A stretch of 64,000 bases of DNA from Sphingopyxis yananensis (GTDB taxonomy: Bacteria > Pseudomonadota > Alphaproteobacteria > Sphingomonadales > Sphingomonadaceae), in NCBI RefSeq assembly GCF_020687785.1, contig NZ_JAJEWI010000010.1, positions 434,001-498,000 of the forward strand, read 5' to 3'. Below the pieces are notes generated by a model. The model was not told the DNA's origin, ran no database searches, and was given only the letters and a program-made list of their open reading frames with translations. How positions within the stretch are numbered: the stretch's first letter is position 1; each line of letters begins with the position of its first letter. Shown piece by piece: positions 47,706 to 56,320 of the stretch. The translations under genes were made by a program, and so were the position numbers.

Positions 47706-48979
47706 GGGCTGGCTGGTGTTGTTGGGACATCTTCATTGATTAACGGTAGGCTGATCGACACGGTGGTGCCGTGATTGACGATGCTTTCGATGCTCAACTG
47801 GCCCTGATGGCGTTCCGCAATATGTTTGACGATGGCAAGGCCCAATCCGGTACCGCCGATCGAACGGTTACGGGCGTCGTCAACGCGGTAAAATCTTTCG
47901 GTCAAGCGTGGCAAATGATCTGGTGGGATCCCGTTGCCTTGGTCACTGACTTTCAAAATGGCGCGCCGACCTTCTTGGGTCAGATGTACATGGATCGGCG
48001 TGCCTGCGCGGCCATATTTCATGGCGTTGCCGATGATATTATGCGCCAATTGGGACAATTGGCCGGTGTCGCCCATGATCGGCAAACGATGGTCGGGCAG
48101 ATGGGATATGATGTCCGCAGGGCGTGGTTCAGCACTGTCTTGCAATTGATGGACCGCCGACGCCACAATGGCGGTAAGATTGACGGGTGTGGTCGGTCGG
48201 CGAAAGCGATCCGCTTCGACGCGCGAAATAGACAAGAGGTCGAGCACCAACTGCTGCATCCGTTGGGCTTCGCGCTCGATGATGCCCAAAAAGCGTTGCT
48301 GCATGGGATCGCTGTTGTCACCCATGTCCTGCAAAGTTTCAACATAGCCCAAAATGGCGGCCAAAGGAGTGCGCAATTCATGACTGGCATTGGCCACAAA
48401 GTCTGATCGCATGCGATCAGCCGCATCAATGCTGGATCGATCATTCAGCAACACAATGGCATCATTACCAGAGAGGCGAGCGATACGGATGGTCCAATGA
48501 AAGCCAGTGCGAGGGTAATCCATCAAACTGACGGGATCTGCCTGTGCATGTGATCCCGCCAATAGGGGCGTGGAAGATGGGCGGAGTAATTCGGCTGCGG
48601 CGGGATGCCGAATAGCGGTCCTGATGTCGGCACCCATAATATGCCGCCCAAGCAAGGCGACGGCCGCATCATTGGCGATCATGACGACATTGTTAGAAAT
48701 GCCGATGATCGGTTCGCGTTCTTGATCGGCCCAATTGGAAAAATCCGGATGGTGAAAAATTGAACCTATTTTCCGTGCCCGCACATGGTCCGAATAGACC
48801 GCGTTGGTGGGTTCATAAAGTTCGGACGGCGTTGACGAATAAAGGGTGCATGCCGCCAACAGCGCCGCCAAAGACATGATGGTGATGGACGCTGCATTGC
48901 TGCCATAAATTATTGAAATAATAGCCCCAATGGCGATGATTGTGATGGCAATAACCAAGGCGGACAAGCGGTCAATCAT
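47702..48979 (-). CDS. PhoR-like sensor histidine kinase (orphan)
   Basis: This 425-residue membrane kinase has two N-terminal membrane helices (residues about 5-50), then a PAS-like region (about 85-180). The phosphoacceptor H-box is F-V-A-N-A-S-H-E-L-R-T-P-L (about residue 203), with the N-box H-N-I-I-G-N-A-M-K-Y, G1 D-Q-G-N-G-I-P and G2 G-T-G-L-G-L-A-I-V-K-H. The layout is like PhoR of the phosphate regulon. No phoB or pst genes lie beside it here, so its partner must be elsewhere and the phosphate role is inferred. Confidence 0.92.
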   Translation of the reverse strand: MIDRLSALVIAITIIAIGAIISIIYGSNAASITIMSLAALLAACTLYSSTPSELYEPTNAVYSDHVRARKIGSIFHHPDFSNWADQEREPIIGISNNVVMIANDAAVALLGRHIMGADIRTAIRHPAAAELLRPSSTPLLAGSHAQADPVSLMDYPRTGFHWTIRIARLSGNDAIVLLNDRSSIDAADRMRSDFVANASHELRTPLAAILGYVETLQDMGDNSDPMQQRFLGIIEREAQRMQQLVLDLLSISRVEADRFRRPTTPVNLTAIVASAVHQLQDSAEPRPADIISHLPDHRLPIMGDTGQLSQLAHNIIGNAMKYGRAGTPIHVHLTQEGRRAILKVSDQGNGIPPDHLPRLTERFYRVDDARNRSIGGTGLGLAIVKHIAERHQGQLSIESIVNHGTTVSISLPLINEDVPTTPASP

Positions 48980-49073
48980 CTGAATGAGTTCGCACGGACA
49001 CTATCTATACGCAAGCAAGTTGATCAAAATCTTGTACCAGAAGTAAATGACGATCTGGTGACGGGTGCCCGAC

Positions 49074-49149
49074 GGCAGGTCGCTCTGCATAGCGATCTGC
49101 CCATATTCATATCGGAAATGGGCGTTGGGCGTACAAGGCCCAAGCGCCC
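49074..49149 (-). other. Two hairpins downstream of tadC
   Basis: The first is GGCAGGTCGCT/AGCGATCTGCC with one wobble and a 6-base loop (49074-49101). The second is GGGCGTTGGGC/GCCCAAGCGCCC with one bulge (49120-49149). They follow the tadC stop on the minus strand. Neither has a clear U-run, but together they probably mark the end of the Tad operon. Confidence 0.5.
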
Positions 49150-49160
49150 ACCAGCCGATA

Positions 49161-50198
49161 TTAGCCAAATGCGCCGCCTTCGCCCAAGGCGTCAGCCATC
49201 GAGCAGGCCGCTGGGCCTAGAATGACAATGAACAGGACAGGCAGGATGAACATGATCAACGGAACTGTCATGATCGCGGGCAGCTTTGCGGCCTTTTCTT
49301 CGGCGCGCATCATGCGTTCGTTGCGGAACTCTGCGGATAAAACCCGCAGGGCGCTGGCCAAAGGCGTGCCATATTTTTCGGTTTGGATCAGGGTAGTGAC
49401 GACGCCCTTAATGGCTTCTAAATCGACGCGGTAGGCCAGGTTTTCAAAGGCTTGGCGTCGTTCCGTCAGAAAGCTCATTTCGATGGACGTCAGGGCAAAT
49501 TCCTCACCCAATTCGGGGTAGGCGCGGCCTAGCTCGCGGGACACGCGGGCGAAGGCTGCGTCTATGGTCAGACCCGCTTCGGCACAAATTACCAACAAAT
49601 CAAGCGCATCAGGAATGCCTTTGCGGATGGCGTCCGTGCGTTTGGTTTTTTTGTTCTGAACGTAAAGATCGGGCGCTTTATACCCTAATATGAGGGCGGC
49701 CATCATCGCCATGGCGCGTTTATTGCTGCTCCAGTCCGGAAAATATTCCACCACATAAATCATGAAGGCCGCAATCAACCCAAAAGCGATGGGCAAGACC
49801 ATGCGGCCGAAGATGACGGCCACGGCCAAATCTTTGGAACGAATGCCCGCTTGGGCCAAATTTTGTTGAACGACGGTGATCTGTTCGTCCTGCAAAACCT
49901 TTAGTCGATCCAAGATGTTGCGCATCCGGTCGGTGGTTTCACTGCGCCGGACGAGTTTCGCACGGCGTTTGTTCGGCGAAACGGTGATGCCCGCTTTTAA
50001 TTGTTCGCGGCGTTCGTTCAGCGCCTTTACGCGTTTGGCCATTGGGTCACGGACGGTCAAAATCCCGTATAAGGCGATCAATACCGCAAAAACTCCAACT
50101 GCAGCCAAGATGGTGGCGACCCAGATGACATCCACGCCCAGCAGCTTTGGGCCGCTTTGCGTTGCTGAAAAACTCGTGATGAGGAGGCTGATAGGCAT
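49161..50198 (-). CDS. tadC: Tad pilus inner-membrane platform protein TadC
   Basis: This 345-residue protein of the GspF/type II secretion F family is one of the two platform proteins for Flp pilus assembly. It has an N-terminal membrane helix, a cytoplasmic part, two central helices and the F-domain (G-I-P-D-A-L-D-L-L-V-I-C-A-E-A-G-L-T-I-D-A-A-F). The C-terminal helix lies in the last 40 residues. The start at 50198 follows GGAGG at 9 bases; an ATG 19 codons earlier lies in tadB. It is the last gene of the cluster. The operon lacks an intact secretin and the ATPase, so TadC may no longer work here. Confidence 0.93.
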   Translation of the reverse strand: MPISLLITSFSATQSGPKLLGVDVIWVATILAAVGVFAVLIALYGILTVRDPMAKRVKALNERREQLKAGITVSPNKRRAKLVRRSETTDRMRNILDRLKVLQDEQITVVQQNLAQAGIRSKDLAVAVIFGRMVLPIAFGLIAAFMIYVVEYFPDWSSNKRAMAMMAALILGYKAPDLYVQNKKTKRTDAIRKGIPDALDLLVICAEAGLTIDAAFARVSRELGRAYPELGEEFALTSIEMSFLTERRQAFENLAYRVDLEAIKGVVTTLIQTEKYGTPLASALRVLSAEFRNERMMRAEEKAAKLPAIMTVPLIMFILPVLFIVILGPAACSMADALGEGGAFG

Positions 50199-50211
50199 GA
50201 AATTGGCCTCC

Positions 50212-51183
50212 TTAAATCTCGAAATTGACCATTTTGGCCATAATAAAGCCCCCAATGCTCATCCAAATGAGGCCACCAATTCCTGCTACTATCAATCGCG
50301 GCTCCACAAAGAAGCCAGCGACATAATCGGGATTCATGAAATAGACGGCACCGAACACGAAAAAGGGAAGGGAACCCACGATATAGGCCGAGGCTTTTGC
50401 TTCGGATGACATAGCGCGAATTTTCAATTTCATCTGAGCGCGCTTGCGCAATACATCAGACAAATTGTTGAAAGTCTCTGCCAAATTACCGCCGGTTTCG
50501 CGCTGAATTGCAATGGTGATGCAGAAAAATTGAAATTCGGGCGTGTCCAGCAAATCGGCTGTTTCTTGCAGCGCGGCGTCCATGCTGTTGCCGATGCGGA
50601 TACGTTCGACAATCGCCTTAAATTCCTCGCCGACTGGTCCCGTTATTTCTTGCGCCACCACCGTAAATGTTTCGGTAATTGGCAAGCCAGCGCGAAGTCC
50701 GCGCACAAGCAAATCAATGGCATCGGGAAAGCGAGCGGTGAATTGCTTTACCCGCTTTTCGATCAAATAATTCAGAACCATATGAGGAAGGCCCAGCGCC
50801 ACAAGGAGCCCCAAAAGCGCAGACAGGGCAAAGGGTGTCCGCAAAATTAGGAAAAAGCCAGTTGCGACCACAAAAAGGGACATCGCCGCAAAAATATATT
50901 GAGATACAGTCCAGTTTTTACCCGTGCGTCGCAGGCGTTTGACCATTTCATCGCGGCGTGGGATCAGGCCGGACAGGCTGCTGTTCCCGAGGCCGGATTT
51001 GGCTTGGATGGTCTTGCGCATTTGGGCCGCGACCACGGCTTCGGTGGAATTTGCGTGGCGGTCGATCATAGAGGCGAGGCGGCGGTTTTTGGCTTTACTG
51101 GCTGAGGGGCCCGAAAATGCGGCAAAGAGCAGCACGATCGCCAAGACCGCACTGAGCAAGATGAGGATCATTCCACTGTTCAT
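50212..51183 (-). CDS. tadB: Tad pilus inner-membrane platform protein TadB
   Basis: This 323-residue GspF-family protein is the partner of TadC. It has the helix at residues 5-22, two helices (about 95-135), the F-domain (F-P-D-A-I-D-L-L-V-R-G-L-R-A-G-L-P-I-T-E-T), and two C-terminal helices. In intact loci the platform works with the TadA/CpaF ATPase encoded just upstream. Here only a 20-codon frame and 63 bases separate it from cpaE. The TGA of that small frame overlaps the tadB ATG (ATGA). Confidence 0.94.
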   Translation of the reverse strand: MNSGMILILLSAVLAIVLLFAAFSGPSASKAKNRRLASMIDRHANSTEAVVAAQMRKTIQAKSGLGNSSLSGLIPRRDEMVKRLRRTGKNWTVSQYIFAAMSLFVVATGFFLILRTPFALSALLGLLVALGLPHMVLNYLIEKRVKQFTARFPDAIDLLVRGLRAGLPITETFTVVAQEITGPVGEEFKAIVERIRIGNSMDAALQETADLLDTPEFQFFCITIAIQRETGGNLAETFNNLSDVLRKRAQMKLKIRAMSSEAKASAYIVGSLPFFVFGAVYFMNPDYVAGFFVEPRLIVAGIGGLIWMSIGGFIMAKMVNFEI

Positions 51184-51242
51184 CGTTGCCGTTTCCTCAA
51201 TTCCGTCAGCCGTTGACTAAAACGCCGTGCCAAAACCCCCAT
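51180..51242 (-). CDS. 20-codon reading frame in the cpaF position (uncertain)
   Basis: ATG at 51242 opens a 20-residue, arginine-rich frame (begins M-G-V-L-A-R-R-F, ends R-K-R-Q-R). Its TGA overlaps the tadB start in ATGA style, as real genes do in this operon. It starts 4 bases after the cpaE stop. It could be a leader that couples tadB translation, the leftover end of a deleted gene, or chance. No homology can be claimed at this length. Confidence 0.3.
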   Translation of the reverse strand: MGVLARRFSQRLTELRKRQR

Positions 51243-51246
51243 CCGC

Positions 51247-52515
51247 TTAGCGCGTATTTTTCTGGCCGATTTTCTTTCCAAGCCCGCTCAGCTTTTGCAG
51301 CAAGGAACCGCCGGAGCCTGCTTTTGCATTTCGGTCGTTATTGACCATATCCATATCGTCGAGGGCTTGTTGCATGAGTTCGTCCCAGCCTTGGCTGGAT
51401 TTCGTGCCCTGACAGACCTCGGCATAGCTTTTGCCCAGCTTGGCCGCTTGGCTGATCAGCCTTGGGTCATAAGCAAGGACCACGTCGATCATGCGTTCGA
51501 TGGATGTTTCAAATTCCTTGCGCGACAATTCGCCGATACCGCTCTGGACCTTGTTAGCCACCAAAATGACGCGCGAGCGTGGGCAATTTTGTTTAAACCA
51601 TGCCAGCATGCGGATGGTGTCCCGCGCCGCAGCCAAGGTGATTTCGGTAACCAGAAGGATGGTTCCCGCCTGCGCAACCAGTTGGGGGAAGGGCAGCAAG
51701 ACATGACGAGGGATGTCGACGATGGTCACGTCAAAGGCGTTGCGAAGTTCTTCCTCTAGATGGAAAAAGGCCGAACCATCGGTCATATAGGGCTGATTGA
51801 TCGGCGCTTCGGCGGACAGCAAGCTGAGCCGTTCAGACGCCTGAACCAAAGAACGTTCGATAAATAATCCATCGATGCGGCTGGGGTTGTCGATAGCATC
51901 GATCAAACCGCGGCCCGGTTCGACGTCCAGCGTTAGCGCGCCGGTACCAAAATGGACGTCCAAGTCCAAAAGTGAGGTACGCTGACCTGCTTTATGGCTG
52001 ATCATCCACGCCAGAGAGGTGGAAACCATCGACGCGCCTACGCCGCCGCGCACGCCCACAACCGCCATCATTTGACGGGGCTGATCTTGCGGGGCGTCGC
52101 CGGATTTCGGCGCGGAGAATAAAGCGTGGGCCGACGCAAAGCTGTCGCGTAGCATTTCCGATGAAAGCGGTTTCAACAGATAATCGTGAATGCCGCTGGC
52201 TTGCAGGTCGCGATAGAGGCGGACATCGTTGATTTGTCCGGTCGCGATCACAATCGTGCCCGGTTCGCACACCTCTGCCAATTCGTTGATATCGTTGATC
52301 GGGTCGCCGGATTCCGACAGGTCCACAAATAAGATGTGGGGGCTGGCAGAAACAGAAAGCGATTGCACGGCATTGCGCAGACCGCCCTTGTGGCAGCGTT
52401 CAATCGACCAGCCCAAATCATTCGCGACATGGCGAACAAGATTGAGTGTTTCATCGTCGCAAACGAAGGCACTGAAGGGATCACGTGCGCCGGGGCCTTT
52501 GCCTGTCACGCTCAT
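51247..52515 (-). CDS. cpaE: Tad pilus localisation ATPase-like protein CpaE/TadZ
   Basis: This 422-residue protein has a receiver-like N-terminal domain (residues about 15-130, with I-L-F-V-D-L-S and D-Y-L-L-K-P-L) and a MinD/ParA-type domain. The deviant Walker motif is G-V-R-G-G-V-G-A-S-M-V, typical of TadZ. The L-L-D-L-D-V-H-F-G-T-G and V-D-I-P-R-H motifs are also typical. TadZ places the pilus machine at the pole. The ATG overlaps the cpaD stop by 4 bases. In related clusters cpaF follows immediately, but here it does not. Confidence 0.94.
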   Translation of the reverse strand: MSVTGKGPGARDPFSAFVCDDETLNLVRHVANDLGWSIERCHKGGLRNAVQSLSVSASPHILFVDLSESGDPINDINELAEVCEPGTIVIATGQINDVRLYRDLQASGIHDYLLKPLSSEMLRDSFASAHALFSAPKSGDAPQDQPRQMMAVVGVRGGVGASMVSTSLAWMISHKAGQRTSLLDLDVHFGTGALTLDVEPGRGLIDAIDNPSRIDGLFIERSLVQASERLSLLSAEAPINQPYMTDGSAFFHLEEELRNAFDVTIVDIPRHVLLPFPQLVAQAGTILLVTEITLAAARDTIRMLAWFKQNCPRSRVILVANKVQSGIGELSRKEFETSIERMIDVVLAYDPRLISQAAKLGKSYAEVCQGTKSSQGWDELMQQALDDMDMVNNDRNAKAGSGGSLLQKLSGLGKKIGQKNTR

Positions 52516-53147
52516 TGACCGCCTCCTCCGCCGGATTTGCTTGTTGTATTTTCTTTCAGGTCACCAGCGCCCGTTACAGGCTTTTCACGGTAGCTTTTAA
52601 TCGCTTTGACGCCTTGCTGGGTGTTTGACGTGGTGCTGGAAACGCCGCGGACCAAATCATTGGAGTCGGCTACCATTGCTGCCAAATTGCCGTTGGTGGC
52701 GCAGCCATAGTTGGTCGACGTTTCGTTAAGCGGGTTGGTGGTGTAACGTCCGCTCCAGTCTGGGCAATTGGGAACATAAGCGGCGGTGCGAACCACCCGT
52801 AAACGCAGGCTATTGCCTTGAACGACCCCAGCCAATCGAGCGCCGCGCGCAGCCAGCAGTTCCCGTAAGGTGGTGAGCGTTGCGGCGTTGCCGTAAATAT
52901 TATCATCTTCGATGACGACTTGGTCACCATAGCCAACGCCAATGGCCTGTAGCCATTCTTGGACACGCTCTGCCTCTTGAGAACTGATCGAGCCGCCATA
53001 GGAGGCGATGTCCAGAGTATGGGTGTTGGTGGATACCACCGGTTGATGCACGCTATCCAAAGAGCGGTTGGCCATTTGGCTGTTGCCAACGCATCCAGCC
53101 AGACCCGTAGAAAGGGCTACTAAGGTCCAGGTTGCGATAGATTTCAT
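52512..53147 (-). CDS. cpaD: Tad pilus lipoprotein CpaD
   Basis: This 211-residue outer-membrane-side lipoprotein has the lipobox L-A-G-C (Cys19). The mature part shows the CpaD pattern, including V-P-N-C-P-D-W-S and N-Y-G-C-A-T-N-G-N-L-A-A-M-V-A, and ends in a glycine-rich tail. It is thought to assist the secretin. The open frame extends 49 codons upstream into cpaC. ATG at 53147 with AGGAG before it is the better start. Confidence 0.92.
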   Translation of the reverse strand: MKSIATWTLVALSTGLAGCVGNSQMANRSLDSVHQPVVSTNTHTLDIASYGGSISSQEAERVQEWLQAIGVGYGDQVVIEDDNIYGNAATLTTLRELLAARGARLAGVVQGNSLRLRVVRTAAYVPNCPDWSGRYTTNPLNETSTNYGCATNGNLAAMVADSNDLVRGVSSTTSNTQQGVKAIKSYREKPVTGAGDLKENTTSKSGGGGGQ

Positions 53148-53172
53148 CACTTTGCTCCTGATGTCCGGCGGA

Positions 53173-54654
53173 TCAATTGCGGAAGCTAAAGCCCGGGGCG
53201 GCGTCGCCCTGCGCTTTGCTGGTGGGGGCGGCGGGCGGTGCGGTTTCCAGTCGCGGAACTGGGCGGCTGCCACCCGTTTCGCCTGCGCTTTCATGGCCAG
53301 CCAGCAAACGGTTTAGGTCCGATGGGGCATTGAAGGCGTCGGTCGGCAATTTAATGGTATTCGCATCGACGGGTTTGACCAAATAGGGCGTCACGACAAT
53401 AACCAATTCCGTTTCGCCGCGGCGGAAATTGTCCGACTTGAACAAGGTCCCCAGCAAAGGAATGTCGCCCAAACCGGGGATTTTGTCGATGGAGCCAATG
53501 GAGCGGTTGCTGAGCAAGCCCGCGATCATGAAGCTTTCGCCTGAACCCAATTCAACGGTGGTTTCTGCGCGGCGCACGGTGAGGGCGGGAACTTCGAAGC
53601 CCTGAAAACGGATCGCGCCTTCGGTGGAGAGTTACGAAACCTCGGGACGGACGCGCAAGCTGATGCGGCCACTGGACAACACGGTTGGTGTATAGGCTAG
53701 GCTGACACCATATTTGCGATATTCAATGGTGGTCCCTGCAAAATTCCCCGGAATGGGAATGGGGAATTCGCCGCCAGCCAGAAAATCGGCGGTTTCACCG
53801 GAAATGGCGGTCAGATTGGGCTGTGCCAATGTGGCGACCAAGCCAGACCGTTCGCCGATGTCCAGTGAGGCGATAATGTCGAGTCCGAACAGGCGGCCTG
53901 CGCCGGCCAAGGTGTTGGTGCCCGATATGGTGTTAATACCATAAGTGGTTGAGCCGTCGGGGTTATAGGTAACCGTTCCCGCCGTTCGCCCGCGTGCAAT
54001 CGCGCCAAGGAAGCCATTGCCCATGGGGCCATCCCGATCCGATGTCAGGACGTTCCCGCTGATTTCCTTGACTAAGGTGCGGTTCACTTCGGCAATACGG
54101 ACTTGCAGATTGACCTGAAGCGGGGTGGCCATGCGCAGGCGTGACACCAGTTTTTGGTCGTCACCAATAAAGGCTTGGACCAAACGCTCGGCTTCGGCGG
54201 CATCATCTGCTTGTTGAACGGTGCCGGTCAGCAGGGTTACGCCGTTCATGGTCGTCACGGCAATTTGCGCATCCGGCATGGCCAGCGACAACATTTGGTC
54301 GATGGTTTGAATATTGCGGCCAACCCTAACGACCTGAGAGAATATCACATGCCCAGCCGCGTTGGTGGCGACAACTGTTGTTTCACCAGGGGCCTTGCCA
54401 AAGACGAACAATTGACGATTGGACCGGACCTGAATGTCGGCGATTTTATCGTCGGCGACAAAAACATCGGTCATCGCCGCAGGGAGCGACACGAGTTGAC
54501 CACGCCCGACCGATAGTTCCACCCCATTTTGCGCGTCCATTTGGCTTTGCGCTTGCAGAGCTTGGGACGGAAGGGTGAGCATGGTGGCCGTGGCCAGTGC
54601 CAAGGCTGCGCGGCGTGCTAGGCGGCGGTGTGCGATGCTGGACATCAGGTTCAT
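53173..54654 (-). pseudogene. cpaC: Tad secretin CpaC/RcpA interrupted by a stop codon
   Basis: The whole gene would encode about 493 residues: signal peptide (L-Q-A-Q), a BON-like N-domain, and a secretin domain (V-A-T-L-A-Q-P-N-L-T-A, then E-L-G-S-G-E-S-F-M-I-A-G-L-L). At codon 341 (53632-53634) there is TAA. Reading continues without frame change on both sides: L-R-V-R-P-E-V-S stop L-S-T-E-G-A-I-R-F-Q-G-F. Family members have Gln or Glu at this place, so one base change (for example CAA to TAA) explains it. The truncated product would lack the last part of the secretin barrel and is expected to be non-functional, unless the stop is read through or is a sequencing error. Confidence 0.88.
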
Positions 54655-54655
54655 C

Positions 54656-55684
54656 TTATTTACCCCCCACCGTAATTTCGGTGACTTTTTCGCCGCGCGA
54701 TATGCGGACAACTGGTCCGCGCGGAACCGACACGACGGTACCATCGGATTGTGTGACGGTGGATTGCGGTGTTGGACGGCGCGACGGGTTGACGCGGCCG
54801 CTGACTGGCACCCAGAAACGCGATACGTCGCCGCCCGTGGTGGCCGAGGAACGGCTGGCTGTGGGACGTGCCGCAGCGGCGGCCAACATGGCGCGTTCGG
54901 CGCTGGCATTGGTGCCAGCCGGAACGCTGATGTCGCCCGATGCAATGGCGGCGTCTAACTCGCCAGCGGTCTCCGCCAACGGACGCAGCGCCAGAGAGAG
55001 GCGGCCCATGCTTTGCGCGACCGCGATTTTTTCAGCGATTTCGGGCGTCGCTTCAAGGGTGACCGAACCGAATGTCACCACTTCGGATTTACCCTCGGCA
55101 TTTTCAGCCGAGATGCGTTGGTCAGTCGCTAGCACACGGACATTGCGGACGATGGTTTCGGCCGTGAACAACTTGTCGTCGGGATAGCTGCTGCCTTCCT
55201 CGACCGACAATTGCTGTGTCAACAAGACGTCGACGCGGTCGCCCGGGAAGACAAAGCCTGCGACACCTTCTTCGAGGGACACTTTGACGGTGACAGCGCG
55301 CATGCCAGGGCCCAAGGCCGCAGCAAGGAAGCCGCGATCATCGGGCTTGACGAGCGAACCTTGCGTCAAGGGCTGGCCCGCCGTCACAGGGAAACGAACG
55401 ACCGTGCCCACCAAAGTTTGTGGATCGACCTTGTCTTTGACGAAATAGGCACCGTCCACCAATTCTTGGGGCCAAGGCTGGAAGCGAAAGCTGTCGGGAC
55501 CAATGATGGTTCCGGCGGGCAACTGGCGGGTGGCCACCAAAATGCTGGGGCCGACCTGTGCCGCTGCCGCCGCTGGACGTCCATCTGGCGTTTCCGAGCT
55601 TTGCATCATCAAGTTCACGCCGAGCGCGGCACCGATGGCTATGACGAGCGCGCCCACAATGAGCATGATCTTTCGCGTGTCCAT
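54656..55684 (-). CDS. cpaB: Tad pilus assembly protein CpaB/RcpC
   Basis: This 342-residue periplasmic protein has an N-terminal membrane helix (residues 6-27) and a SAF domain (I-L-V-A-T-R-Q-L-P-A-G-T-I-I-G-P, about 48-110). The RcpC core follows, with V-K-V-S-L-E-E-G-V-A-G-F-V-F-P-G-D-R-V-D-V-L-L. The last 70 residues are low-complexity. It works with the secretin CpaC. It ends one base before cpaC starts. Confidence 0.93.
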   Translation of the reverse strand: MDTRKIMLIVGALVIAIGAALGVNLMMQSSETPDGRPAAAAAQVGPSILVATRQLPAGTIIGPDSFRFQPWPQELVDGAYFVKDKVDPQTLVGTVVRFPVTAGQPLTQGSLVKPDDRGFLAAALGPGMRAVTVKVSLEEGVAGFVFPGDRVDVLLTQQLSVEEGSSYPDDKLFTAETIVRNVRVLATDQRISAENAEGKSEVVTFGSVTLEATPEIAEKIAVAQSMGRLSLALRPLAETAGELDAAIASGDISVPAGTNASAERAMLAAAAARPTASRSSATTGGDVSRFWVPVSGRVNPSRRPTPQSTVTQSDGTVVSVPRGPVVRISRGEKVTEITVGGK

Positions 55685-55731
55685 AGCGTTTCAAATCCTC
55701 CGTGTGGCGCCAAAAAGTTTGACGCTACCCC

Positions 55732-56205
55732 TCAAGCGAATGCGTTAAATGAAAAGTGGTTAAGATAATGTTTGTAGAGCACCCAAAATCCGGCAGCCGC
55801 GATGGCGACGCCATATGGCACCTGAACTTTGGATGATTCGCGCGACCATTTTGCCCGCGCCAACATGACTGCGGACAGCAATCCGCCAGCAAGTGCCATG
55901 ATGGTGAGTGCGGGAAGGATGAGAGCCAAGGGAGTCCATAAACAGAGCGCGCCAATCATTTTGACGTCGCCGCCGCCCATTGCGCCGAGCGCGAATAGCC
56001 CAACGAATAAAAGAAATACCCCAATGGCGGCTGCGAGTTGAAACGCAACGTCAGGCCATAGCTCATAGCCCATCAGCCACCACAGCGGAAAAGCCGCTGC
56101 CGCGATGCTGATGTTCAGCCCATTTGAAATGGTACGAAATCGAAGGTCGCTGATGGCAGCAGCTAGTAACAGCAGCGCCAACGCCCCGATGAACCACAGT
56201 TCCAT
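55732..56205 (-). CDS. cpaA: Tad prepilin peptidase CpaA/TadV
   Basis: This 157-residue A24-type aspartic peptidase of the inner membrane cleaves and processes Flp prepilins. The two catalytic aspartates are in I-S-D-L-R-F-R-T-I-S-N and G-G-G-D-V-K-M. About five membrane helices are visible. The frame can start 13 codons earlier (56244), but the family's N-terminus is a helix right before the first aspartate, so 56205 is preferred. It is first in the operon. No pilin gene is found upstream, where it would be expected. Confidence 0.9.
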   Translation of the reverse strand: MELWFIGALALLLLAAAISDLRFRTISNGLNISIAAAAFPLWWLMGYELWPDVAFQLAAAIGVFLLFVGLFALGAMGGGDVKMIGALCLWTPLALILPALTIMALAGGLLSAVMLARAKWSRESSKVQVPYGVAIAAAGFWVLYKHYLNHFSFNAFA

Positions 56206-56320
56206 TAGAAAATTTGCCCCAAACCCCTTATGGTTAACTTCCATAGATTAACGGCGGTTGGCGTGCAACCGCTTAGGTTGGTGGTTGCAATTCATGTCTA
56301 GGCTTTTATGTCGCGAGGAC

